Shown: piece by piece, positions 13,401 to 27,319 of the stretch
Position numbering within the stretch: position 1 is the stretch's first letter
Layout of the letters: each line of letters starts with the position of its first letter
Translations under genes and position numbers: made by a program
Notes under the pieces: generated by a model
What the model saw: the letters and a program-made list of their open reading frames with translations, nothing else
What the model was told of the DNA's origin: nothing
Database searches by the model: none
From: Glandiceps talaboti
Lineage: Eukaryota; Hemichordata; Enteropneusta; Spengelidae
Direction of reading: 5' to 3'
Assembly (NCBI RefSeq): GCF_964340395.1
Contig: NC_135550.1
Coordinates: 7,608,101-7,672,100, forward strand
Length of the DNA: 64,000 nucleotides

Positions 13401-16400
13401 TCAGATCAGTTAATATGTGTTAGGCTGGCCAGTTATGAAATATTAAATTGCTAGATGAAGTGTAGTTCAGTGTATAACTATGATGCAACAAAGTACAAAT
13501 TTTATGATATCCAAAGTCGTTTCATAAATTTCTTGTTCTTTATCTTTAAATACATGTTGTCTGCATCCTCTTGTCTGGATTATGTTCAAAGTAAACCAGT
13601 ATTAAGCTGACAGTGTGCAATGTTACATGTAGCCTAGCTGATATTATAAAGTAAACCAATAAATCTATAACATTACCTGGCAATTTAATAAGTGATTACA
13701 ATATTTGTTGTCACACAAATTAAGATCTCCAAGATATTAGCTCATAATGAGGAAGGGCCGATTCTGGGGGTAGTACATGTACTTGTGGCCAGCTCTAGTA
13801 GGGGTGTGTGGCCAGTGCTGGAAACCCCAGGCCTCCCAGACCCACTTTGACCAAAAACTAATGCCCCATTTTAGATCATTACATGTTTTAAAAGATGAAA
13901 GTTTAGACCGCAATACATTTTCCTTAGGAAGCAACATTTTGGGGCAATTAATGGCAGTCCACATTTTAGACCAAGCAAAATTGAAAATAATGCAAAGGGG
14001 CCCCATTTTAGTCTTCAGGTTGAAAAAACGCTCCATTTTAGACCAAAGGGCTAGAAAATGCACCCCTAAGGGCAGCACATAAACATATACATGTACTCAA
14101 ATAAGGGTTGTAGCACCCCTCCCCCGGGGGTTTATGTCCTGATACATCTCAACTTTTCTCAAATTATTATCAACTTTGAAGTCTGTATCTCTAAGTACTC
14201 ATGTTGGATGTACATGGCCTAGATAACCCACCTACATGTACATGTAGTACACATATAAATAAATAAATGAAGTAATTTCAATCTATCAACCTGTCCTACA
14301 TTGCATAAAGTAAAACAGTGGAGCTTTGTTCTTGACAGACATAATGTACGTGTCAGTTGTGTAATTAAGGATGGTGGATATAATTTACTGGTTTTATCAG
14401 GTCTTGTCTGGATTAACCAGGCTTATACTGTAGTCAAGATCTGTATCTATGATGATCTGGTTGACATAGCGACATAAAACATGGAGTCTGGATCAAGTAG
14501 ACAGGGATTAGTTGATGTACCTCTGTGTTTCTATGTTGACCAGTTTTGTTATGTAAGGTACATGAGCCAGTGTTTCCTGGATTTGCCAGTTTGTACCAGG
14601 ATGAGACCTGGGACTTGTGCATTGAGATCAATCAGATGTGATTCATGGGGTTTTATAATACAATCTATTATACTACCCGACATGTGATCCGGAGTTGTCA
14701 GTTTATACCCAATTCGATGACTGTATTCCGATTTTACACTACAACATCTTCTCACATTACTAATGTGTGTAATGTAATGTGTGAATTAAGATAACGTAGA
14801 GTGTAAAATCGGAATACGATCATCAGGAACTAGACTAGTTTGATCATTGAAGACTAATAAAATGAGAGAGGATGTTGACTCTGTCATCTGGATTAGCAAG
14901 GATTTAGTCAACCACAATTTTGTTCTAAGTTGATTTGATAGCAGTACAAACTATTACATGTAGTAGGGGTACTGTATGATGACATCAGGATTTGTTGGTC
15001 TGCACCAAGATTAGACTTGTGGCCTGTGTATTGAAGTCAATCAGATTTGATGCATCAAGTTTTATAGTACCTGACATGTGATATTGATTAATTTGATTTG
15101 TTGGTTTACACTTAAATTTGATGTACTTCTATGTTTATCATTGAGGAGTAAATGAGTATGTTGTCTCTGTCATCTGGATTAACCAGTTAAGATTAGTATA
15201 AAGTTTGACCTGATTTGGTACATAGGGTAGGGTTACTGGATCAGTTATCTAAGATTAGCCAGTTAAGATTAGTATAAAGTTTGACCTGATTTGGTACATA
15301 GGGTAGGGTTACTGGATCAGTCATCTAGGATTAGCCAGTTAAGATTAGTATAACGTTTGACCTGATTTGGTACATAGGGTAGGGTTACTGGATCAGTTAT
15401 CTAGGATTAGCCAGCCAAGATTAGTATAACGTTTGACCTGATTTGGTACATAGGGTAGGGTTACTGGATCAGTTATCTAGGATTAGCCAGCCAAGATTAG
15501 TATAAAGTTTGACCTGATTTGGTACATAGGGTAGGGTTACTGGATCAGTTATCTAGGATTAACCAGTTAAGATTAGTATAACGTTTGACCTGATTTGGTA
15601 CATAGGGTAGGGTTACTGGATCAGTTATCTAGGATTAGCCAGCCAAGATTAGTATAACGTTTGACCTGATTTGGTACATAGGGTAGGGTTACTGGATCAG
15701 TTATCTAGGATTAGCCAGCCAAGATTAGTATAAAGTTTGACCTGATTTGGTACATAGGGTAGGGTTACTGGATCAGTCATCTAGGATTAGCTAGCCAAGA
15801 TTTGTATAAAGTTTGACCTGATTTGGTACATAGGATAGGGTTACTGGATCAGTCATCTAGGATTAGCCAGCCAAGATTAGTATAAAGTTTGACCTGATTT
15901 GGTACATAGGGTAGGGTTACTGGATCAGTCATCTAGGATTAGCCAGTCAAAATGTTTAATATCAAATTTGACCTGATTGATTGGTATGTATACATATAAG
16001 GTTACTGGATCTGTCATCTTTGATCTGTCAGTCTGTACCAGGCTTAGACCAGGTCCTGTATCATGTCTACATTAGTTGTCTCTGTCACCTGGATTAGCCA
16101 GAATTTAGCTCGCCAAAATGAAAGCTAGCCAAAATGCTTGATATTAAAGTTGACCTATTGGTGGTACATACATGTAGGGGTACTGGATTTATCATCTAGA
16201 TTTGTTAGTCTACCATACCTTCATCTATATCATATGTGTCGAGATCAATGTTGCATCGAGTTTATACATTCTCGCAAACCTGAGCTGTTATTTCTTCTGT
16301 GACACTGCGAAATAACGAATAACCTCTTGGTGGTGTATCTTTGACGGTGCTGTCAAAGAGGCTGTGGTTTACAACAATGAGTTTGTTATACAAACATGAT

Positions 16401-19400
16401 CTGGATTTGTCAGTTTATACTAGATTAGATGTATGTCTATATGTTGATTGGTATGGAGTCAATAAGTATGTTGTGTCTGTCATCTGGATTAGTGAGGATT
16501 TAGCCAGCCAAAAAAGTTTATCAAAGTTGACTTGATTTGGTACATAGATAGGGTTACAGGATCTGACATAAAGATAAATCATTCTGCACCAGGATTAGAT
16601 CTACAATATCATGTGTATGTTGTCTCTAATCTGGATTAGCCAGGATTAGCTAGCCAAGATTTTCATCAAATTTGACCTGGTAGTGGTACATGTATAGGGA
16701 TATGCAGGATCTTACATCTGGATATTAAAGTCAGTCCGTACCAGGATTGGAATTACTGTATTAGTGTTGATACATGCCATTGGATTATATATTCTCCAGG
16801 GATGGTGTGAGGAAGTATATAAAACCATTGGCATATTGCACCATTGTAGGTCCATGCCAGGGGAAATAACTACATGGGATTGGATCTTTATCAAAGCTGA
16901 CCAGTTTTGTAACATAGGGGGTTGGGGGGTTGGGGGGTACATGATGTGTGATTCAACTGGATTGGAACAGTATCGACCAAAGCTTGCCGTGCAGATTTTC
17001 TACTTGGGGTGGGGGGTTTACATGATGTGTGATTCATCTGGGTTGGAACAGTATCAAAGCTGACCAGATTTGCTACACTGGGGTCACATGACATTTGGTT
17101 CAACTAAATTGGATCTGTATATTAAGGTTGACAAGTGTAAATAAAGGTAGAGGACCTCTTAATATGATGATTAGTTGGTCTGATTTAGGATTAGATTTAT
17201 TACCTGTAACTCTGGGTTACCTGACCTGTGATCCGAATTAATCCAGCTAGATCTATGGCGATCTGATTTGTTAAAGATATCGTAGTATGATCTGGATTAT
17301 AGGCAAGATTAGTTGGTCTGTCCCAGGGTTAGATCTTTCATCTAGATATGTTTTGATTTACTATAGTAGTGATGGATGTACCATGAATATTATTACTAGC
17401 GTCAAGGTGGTTCTGTCTAGATACCCACAAAAAATTTTGCCAGATGAAATATTTCTTCAAGAAACATTGTATTTTGTCAGTCTTATTGATAACTGTCTAA
17501 AAAATTTAAAAAAAAAGTCTAATATCTGTTTGACTGGATTTTTGTAAGACCACATACCAATGTACATGTTGGTTGTCATACTCCAAACTGCTTTGTCAGT
17601 TCATACTTACTATCATTAACAAGACAGACTACGTAAATCATGGCGTCAGTGGCCGAGTGATTATCTCATCTCCTCCTTAACATTACAATTTACAGCTTAA
17701 GTTCAAACCTGGTCAGCGCTGGCTGGGTTTGATTTAAAGTTTAAACCAAGTCCGATTATTGTTCAGTTTGACCCTATCAAAGGTTTTCCATGGTACTTCG
17801 ATTTCTTCCTACTTACAACACTTGAACACCTGGGTGCGTACAACACTTGAACACCTGGGTGCGTACAACACTTGAACACCTGGGTGCTTAATACAACACT
17901 TGAACACCTGGGTACTGTACTGTACCAACCATATTGGACTTTCCCAACCGTATAAGACAATCTCAAGCAACGTGTTGAATTTAAAAGTACAGGCCAAAAT
18001 AGTTGGGTAACTTTGTATCTTATCACGTTTCTTTGATTTTTATCACTTACATAAAAGGTCTGGACAACAGCCAAGTTAGATGGATGGCAATATTTTACTG
18101 GCTCATCCTCTGTCAAATAATCAAAAACTAGGTCAATACTTTTATGATGTATTCAAACCTGTATCTTTTATCACTATAAAACTACTTGATAATAATTCAC
18201 TGATACTATCGCAAAATAAAACATGAGATGAGAAGTTGACTGTTTTCATCTCACAGGCACTGACAGACGTGATTGCAATCATGGCCAACCTTTGATACTT
18301 AGGATTTAAATGCAAACACACCTGTAAGTGTACGTGCACCTAGGGGTGACTCTGACCTGCATTGATATGCTGATCGATACTCTGTTATTGATTCATTGGT
18401 GATACGTGCAGAAAGACATGGTGGTGTGGTGTGAGTTTTTATGTACTGACAAAAGCTACCATTGATGTAAATGTTTGATACTCATTCATAGATAACTTGT
18501 TGGTATGTGTACAAAGACACGTAAATGTATGATGGCATGCATGCTTGACTTCTGAACTGGCAGTGAATTTTATCTACAAAAAAAAAACTAGTGTAAGTTA
18601 CTATTTGATACTCAGTCATAGATACGTACACCATTAATACATGCATAAAGACATCATGTATCTCATGTAGTAGTGAGTAAGCATGACCCATCATCCAAGG
18701 TGGGGGTGGGGTACTAGGAATGGGGGTGGGGGTGGGAATGGAATGGGGTGGGAGTATGTAGTTTGGTTTACAAAGAAAATAAAGTGTGTAATATAAACAA
18801 CATGAATAATAATCTACATTTCTCCTTTAATATCTTATGCTTTAAAAAGCCCAATTTACAAAATGACTTCAGAATCTGAGTTACATTTTCAAAAAGTTGA
18901 TGACAATAGCATAAAGGTGTACCTTTATCATAAACTTAAGTTATAGATGTTCTGCCACCCAGTGAGTTGTGAGAGTCTGTACTATAGAATCGTTAACTTG
19001 TCATCATTGTAACTATTATCAAGACACTGGTCATCACTTCAAGTAGGTCTCCAAACCACTTAAAGTCGAGTCAAGTACGTGTTGAATGCTTCATTCCATC
19101 CTAGACAGTGAGAGTGAGGAGATATTTCTATATTGATGTATTATCAACATATTGTGTAAGACTCTGGAGAATGGCCAAACCCTTATGTGAATTACCATCA
19201 ACTCTGCAAAAGTGCAAGTGCTCGGTACGCTGTACTCTTGTGTGTATACAGAGTAGACGGATCCATCAGCAAGCGCGGAAATGTTGTTCTCCAGCATCCA
19301 TTTTGTCGTCCATCCTAAACAGGCGCCTATAGTACTATAACTTAAGGGCTCATTTTTCCTGAAAAGTGGTAGACACAAGTATTTTCTATATTTGAAAAGT

Positions 19401-21944
19401 TACGTTCTAGACATTACTTTGTTGTCATGGATACAGAGTCACTTTATTCTGTGTACTGATGTCTCATGACAAAATTGTCATAGATACAGACAACAAGTAA
19501 ATCTACTTAGAGTGAGGGCGTCATAGTTTCGAACACACAATTACAGGGGATCGAGGCTTTTGGAGGTACAATGAGCCCTTTGTTGTGTTCATATATCATC
19601 AGGTGTTCAAGGACAAATCTAATTACCTTCAGATGACAAACGCAAAAGGAGAGGGAAAAAAAGGGTCAAAAATTCGATGTCACACATTTCTGATTTCAAA
19701 GGAGCAGAAAGTAAAAAAAAAATCTAGATGTGAGATGTAGTACTGGTACGACATCTGTTGCAGTACATTTGTGGCAATATATTGAGTATGAAAGACCTGT
19801 AGAAATATGCAGTGTAACTTTCCAGTGCATAGGAACGACTGAAGTGAGAAATTGAAACTTTTATCCTGCAGAGCAAGCAATTTGAGGGTCTTATAACATG
19901 TTTGAAATCTTGCCTTTTATTATTATCGTTTTGATATCTTCAAAGATAATTTCAAATAAATGATCATATGTATGTGAAATTTATCGACCTTTATCGACAT
20001 CAATTCTTAAACTCCTGCCTACTTTTACTATAGCAACCAAGATTTCGTTAGTGGTTAGGAGTTTGCTGGAAGTTAGCCAGTTTACTCTAAATGGGACTGT
20101 GTTGTGCAATGCGACACAGGAATTGTGCTATGAAATGAATTATATGTAATAGCGGCAGTTAACATGTAACGGTAAATCATTGGGAACGCAGCCTGAAGTC
20201 ATTAAACTAGGATGTATGGCAGGGATTAGCTGCTTAGGACCAAATAACTGTGTATCAAAATTGGTGTAAAGAGAAATCTAAACACAGAATAGTGGTCATA
20301 AATTTTACATCATTGCAATTTGTGATAAATCAAATGTATGCAAATAATTTGGTTACTTGAAAGTCGGGATGTCCTTTTCTGTGGAGAGCAATTTTAGCAG
20401 AAAGATCAGACTTTCAGGACAGGAGTCAATGTTTGCACTGACCTGTATAAAGAATCAAATGGTATCTTGGAATATAGTTTAAATAAACTGAAGAAATGGC
20501 CAATAGTTAAGCTGAAATTCATGCTATCCTATTGTACAGTACTGGTATACATCACATGCAGTCAGTCTGGAATACACATAATCCTTTCTATATACTTTGT
20601 GAATTGAAAATGCCCGCAGTTACTACTGTGGATATAGTGAGTTAAAATGGATTATAGGCTGGCATAGTCTATCACTTTAGGAAATGAAATGGCATGGAAC
20701 TGTTCTTTTTAGTCCCCCAATGAGAGGACTATTACATGTACAATGGGCTCCATCCATCTGTTCACCCGACATATGTCAGACATACAATATCCGAAAATTA
20801 AGCAATTTTTTGCATTTTTGATACTCTTTATAGCATTTATGTGTGACCAATTTCTTTTAAATCATGTCTAAGGTAATACAGAACATGAATAATGTACACA
20901 AGCATTACTTTGCATTGCTCATATCACTTTCTGCAGAATAGCAACCGTATATATTTATAGTGAAGAATTGTGATTTACTGTATATATCAAAAGTGTTAAT
21001 ATATAGAGACGCCATTCAAGTGTGTACCCTTATATTATCAACTGTAAACTATTTTTTTAAAACATTGACCTTGACTTTTAATAGTCAGGGTCAATTATCA
21101 AAATCCAGCCATTTCCTTCATATCATAGATACTTTGTGGTATAATTTTCTTGCCATACATTTAAAATCATGTCACCATTTATACAAATAGATGTAGTGTA
21201 TTTGAGTACCATAACTTTTGGAAAGAAATCCATTGCATTTGATGGATTTTAGCCTGTTCAATACTAAGTACCATCACTTGGGAACGAAATTTCCGGACTT
21301 TTCAATACTAAGTACCATAACTTGGGAATGAAATTTCCAGACTTTTCAATACTAAGTACCATAACTTGGGAATGAAATTTCCGGACTTTTCAATACTAAG
21401 TACCATAACTTGGGAATGAAATTTCCGGACTTTTCAATACTAAGTACCATAACTTGGGAATGAAATGTCCAGACTTTTCAATACTAAGTACCATTAACTT
21501 GTCCGTACTAAGTATCGTAATTTGAGGATTGAAATTCCTTGCAGTTCATTGATTCCGTGCTGCCATATTCTTTCGTGTAATAGTTGTGTAAATTTAGGGA
21601 ATGAAATAATCTTTACTTTAGTAGGATGGCGCTGTTCTTTTTTGAAAGTACCGTAACTTCAGGAAATGAAGTATACTGTGCAGTTAGCATTGACGCTAAT
21701 CCATGCTGCTGTAAGTACCATAACTTTGAGAATGAAATCACTTGAAATTTATGGATTCTACGATGTCTATTCCTAAGTACCGTAACTTTAGGAAGCAAAT
21801 CCCTTGCAGTTCATGGATTGGAAGCTGTCCAATTCTAAGTACCGTAACTTGGGAAATGAAAAGCTCCATGGTTAGCATGACTTCCAGGCTGGTTTTTTTA
21901 GTCTTTTATAAGTACCATTACTGTATAGGAAGTGAAATGCCTGG

Positions 21945-21982
<38 letters not shown>

Positions 21983-24900
21983 TGGATTCTATTCAGTCTT
22001 GTTCTACAGTTATACTTTGTCAGTGAAATGCCTGAATTTTGTGTCAGAAATCACTATCACCGCAGGATTGTTTCAACAAAAGTTTACATGGGTAAAGACT
22101 TTGATAAGGCCAACAAGTGCACGTACAATACTGTCGGTGCCTGTATTGTTGGTCAAAGTAACAGGAAAGTGACGAACCACAAAATAGCATGGTTTTATTG
22201 AGTACATGGTCTGAATAGTAGTTCACGGTTTGACTGCGATGAAAAAGTCTGCTGATGCAGGTGGTTGACATAGGATAGTGAACGATTTGTATGTTATGGA
22301 TACAAAGTCTACCTCCACTGGATAAGTTAGCTCTCACACTATCAAGGTAACTGTAGGCCATTTCAAAACACTATCTCAAAATCAGTTGTTTGTTTGTCTT
22401 TTCATTTGTTTCTTGTAACAACAATAAAACATGATAGCTAGGTAACTAAAGGGTTCAAATGTCAGGGTGATCACATTATCATACCATTCATTTACTTTAT
22501 GAGATTGATTTCACTTATCAATCTCAAGGGGAGATTCTTTTATTGCTACTTGTATGAGCAGAGCTCTAGATGGGATATGACTTCCCTCGGGTATTTTTTG
22601 TCCAGGCCCTTTCCAAAGTTATAATTGAATGTATGTAAAACCTGGTCAATGTTTGCAGACTCAACTATATCTGTAGATGTGTAACACGCATACAGTCTTT
22701 TATTACTACCCCATGCACCATCTCTAGACAGGATCATCTATGAGTTCCTATGGATATGTTTTCTCCAGTTGCCTTGCAAAGTTATGATAAGTTGTATTGA
22801 TACATGGTAAGCAGATTTCACCATCACCATCTCTGTGGGGGTAAAATGTTGGCAGGTTTCATCAACTCTGTATCCGGTATTTTTTATACCAGTTTGTTCC
22901 TTCTAAACTTAATAATACATAATGTATAGGAAATCTGTTAAATGTTAGCAAAGTTAACCATGTCTGTAAAATTGTCAACAGATTTCACCATCTCTAGAGT
23001 TGTGTAGTAGGCCTTTTTTGTCACTTCCCCTCCTCCTAAGGTATGATAAAAAGTGTGGAAAAACAGAATAAATGTTAGCAGATTTCACCATCTCTGTAAA
23101 CGGATATTTTTTCATCCAGTTGCCTTCCCAAGTTATGTTAAACTTGGTAAATGTTAACATATTCCATCCCTGTACTTTGTGACTGATGGCTTAGAAATGA
23201 CTCGTACCACTAACAACAATACACTACTGAAGAGTAATAGCAGTGGCAATGAATTAGGAACAACTGTTTATTTAGAATAACACTCTCGTTTACATCTAAC
23301 TGTTCTTACACACGTACTGTACCTGTTTGAAGAATGGGCATGGACTGGCACCACAGATCATGGAGCTAATGTTCACTCCAGTGTCTACGCCAGCACTTAG
23401 TACTACAATCACACTTTGTTTTTCCTTGACCTTGCAGCTACTTTGCAGTCAGGTCAGATTAGAAATGATAAGAATTTATACAGATACAGGGTATACTATA
23501 GTACACCTGTGAAACAACTACGCTATTATATATGAAAAGACACCCATCAAATTCAGATCCATTGACTTCTCATTCAATACAGCTTTGTTAACTGTAAATA
23601 CGGTGAGCATTCTGAAGGTCACGTATTGATGTTGAGACTTGCTATCAATATTGGTATAGTTGTGCACTTGATGTGGTTAAATCCACAGCTGTGATGTACA
23701 CTACCGTTGACTTGGAGTGACTCTACTATTCAACCTGTGTTAGAGTACCATCAGGCATTGCAAGTAGTCTAGTAGTGAGGCATTTGTAAACAGACTCTCA
23801 GTCGGCGGCCAGATAGTGTACATTGATAACTTCAATACTCGACGTCAGTTATGAGTGTCATCTAATCTCTTCTTTTATTTCCTTTCATTTCTTAAAATGT
23901 TTAATATAAAGTTAAAATGAATGGAATGTGTAGTCAGTTTTTTTTTTTCGCCAAAAGTAAGGTGTGTTAGAGTAGGTGTGAAGCTCTGACATGACTTATA
24001 GATTGTGAAAGAGTGGGACTGTTATCATGTAAAGATGACGATGATTTATTGACCAAACTTTTGCTGACTTTTAGTATAACAAGCGTTATCTGTGAAAACA
24101 AGGTCAACATTTTATATGAGATAAAAGTGCATTTATTGCAGGATCAAACGTTTCTTGTCTGACCAGTCTGTTTAATGTGAGGTGTGAACAGTTCATACTG
24201 AATGAAAGGAAATGCCATAAGGATTTATTGCATGTACATGTCCTCAGTGACCGGATTCATATGCAAATGTATCTTGTTATGCAAAATAGGTCATACATAT
24301 GCAAATGAAGTCCCTCCTTCCCACTCATTTGTTATGAACATGATTCAAACTGGATGTGAAACATACACTTGTTCTGTTTGTGCCGTTACAGCCACTGTCA
24401 TGTACCGCAGACCTTGCCAATCTACTAGTGGCGTTGATACCTTTGGTGTTGAAATTACCAACGGAAACAGGACAACTTCAACGAGGTAAGTGTTTAGTAT
24501 GTAATCTACTCGGCAGTGTTGTGTCTGGTGTACACATTTTGCTAGAGGCTACTTTTTGGAATAGGTGCCAGTGTAATGTGTCATATTGTAAAAGTGTGGG
24601 GATCATGTAACTTGTTCATACAATCCGAGTCTACAGGTGTTACTTGATGACTGTATAGTATATGATGAGATCTCTATGTGGGGTCTAAAAAAACAAGTCA
24701 TATTTCTCACATTCAGGCTACTAGAGACAGGACTTTCTTGAGTTTGTTCCTTTTTGATCAAAGAACAGGTAAGTGTATGCTGTGATACAGTGTTTTTACA
24801 TGTCAAAAAAAATTATATCTTGTACAAGTGAAAACTGAAGTTACGCATGTTCTGGTTTTGAACAGTAGGGGTATTGTTACGGTTCAAGGTGATGATGAGG

Positions 24901-27168
24901 ATTTAACACGGGCGTGTAGATCATTATATCTCAAACACAGTTTGTATGTTTTAGCTCATTTCATTTTCTTAATTACTTTTTTTGACACTGATTTTCTCCG
25001 TTGAAGTTGGCTATGACTCAGAAACACAAGAATGTGTAGAGGGTAGTAGTTCCCTCATCTCATAAATCTAAAATGACATGTCACGATTATAGCTAACATG
25101 TTCTAAGTGTTACACTTTAAAAGTCCAGGAAAAGACGAAACAAGACATGTATGTAAAAAAAATCAAAGTTGTTGTAAAACTAATTCAGATGTCATTCTTT
25201 TGTTTGTGAATATCATTTAGGCCCGACATGTGTATTCTGTTTCTGTTGAAGTCCAAACAAGGTTTCTTGTTGGTCTCTCATGTCCTTAAATAGTTATAAA
25301 CAAGTTGGTGTGTTTTCACTGACAACCTAAGTTACGTAAACTTTGTTGGAAAATGTAATTGAAGGAGATGAATTGTTTTTTTTTATGACGATATCAACTT
25401 TTTTGAGAAGACAAATATTGAGACATGGTAATGTGTATAGTAATTTTGTGGAAATGAAAACATTTTTTTTAAAGCATTGACTACTATGATATGTACTATT
25501 GTGAAGTGTGAGAAAGATTTATGTGTTTCCTTCCTACGGATTCTAGGATATCTAAGGAATAGTATTTGTTTGATCAAATCTAAGGAATTTCAATCACTGA
25601 GACACATAACAACTTGAACATTTCGTGAGATGAAATGAAGTATACTCAGTTTTCTTGAAACAGAGGAGTTTTAATTCAGCAAACATGAAAGGGGGTGGCT
25701 CATGACATTCATCTGGGGAGTAGTCTGGATGCCAGTGTGGTGTCGAAAAAAGTAGATCAGATTTGAACTGATTTGGCTTCTACACTGTATTTGTCATAGC
25801 CAATCATGGAACATTACTTCTGTTGATTTAATACATATTGCATATTGATAACAAGTCATTATTTGAAAACAAACTTTAAAAAAAAAGCACATCATTCTGA
25901 AGAAAAATATTGGAGAAAAGGAATTAGTTCCTCAGACTTCTGTCAAAATTCAGTCTGATGTTACTTCCTGGGTTGTTTTTAGCAAAGGACTTGGACTATT
26001 TGACTCACAAACTGTTGGTACATGAATATTTGTACTTTGTAGTTTTTATCGTGTCTACCACATTCTAGGAACTGAAAAGCAGAAAATTCTTTGGACCCCC
26101 AATACCCATGATGAGTTTGTTGCATAAATTAGTTTGAAATGAGATGATTGTACTGTGGCATTAGAATGACTATTTGGCAGTAACACTAACAGCTTGTATT
26201 GTTTGTTTGCTCTTTTTCGACTCTGAAATACATACACAGCTAGCATTATGGAGTTTGTGACTTTTTTGGCAATAACAACTAGTGTTGTCAGTTTGCCCCC
26301 TTTTCAGTTCTCAAAACGCATGTATAGTTAGTATTGTTAGTTTGAGAATTATTGGCAGTAACAGCTAGTATTGTCGATTGTTGTCATTTTGAACTTTTTC
26401 AACCCAAAGCAGCACACCTTGTATTGTACAAGTTTGTGTGACTCAAAGCTAGTAACTATACAACAGTCAAGCATTGTCAAATGGTGACTTTCAACTGTAA
26501 CTACACCAGTAGAACTTGTAGTGTCAAATTGTGACTTTTCAACAACAACAATACAACTAAACATAAGAACATGTTGTCAACAGCTTCAAACAAAACTGGG
26601 CCAAATCAACAGGTGAGAACGAAATATGAAACTTTGAGTGAGTTGTGAACAGTATCAGTGTTTGATGGATGAGGGCCCATACTAACTTTTATTGTTAACA
26701 CTTTGTTAGTCAATGCTCTTTCTGTTCTTGTGTGTACTGTTTGTTTTACTACTCTATTTCACATCTTCTGACATGTTCCTTTCTCTACAAAAGTTCAAAA
26801 TCCTCATCTTCTAGAACATTCAGTACTGAAATGACAGCTTCATCCTCAGTTTTCAGCTGTTATTGTTTTCCCATGAACTTATTTGTAACTAAAGAAAGGA
26901 GTGTGGATGTTAATGTTTTTATTACCTCTGTGATGTTGAGTGATGATGATGATGTTGATGATGATGATGACGATGTTGTTGTTCATGTTGTTATTGTTGT
27001 TGTTGATAATGACGACGAAGATGACAATAATGATTGTGATGATAGTGGTGACAGTGATACCAATAATGTTGATAATCAATGTGATGTTGTTGTTGTTGTT
27101 GTTGTTGTTGATGGTGACAATGATACCAACAATGTTGATGATCATTGTGATGATGATGTTGCTGCTGC

Positions 27169-27205
<37 letters not shown>

Positions 27206-27255
27206 GATGATGATGATGGTGACAGTGATACCAACAGTGTTGATGATCATTGTGA

Positions 27256-27319
<64 letters not shown>

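Noticed and set aside
13737-14082. Overlapping open frames of 101 and 113 codons on opposite strands
   Set aside because: Both arise from a block of recurrent CCATTTTAGACC phrases; no domain is recognisable and no exon borders fit LYST.
17643-17740. Functional tRNA gene
   Set aside because: The acceptor and anticodon stems do not pair; only box-like motifs remain.
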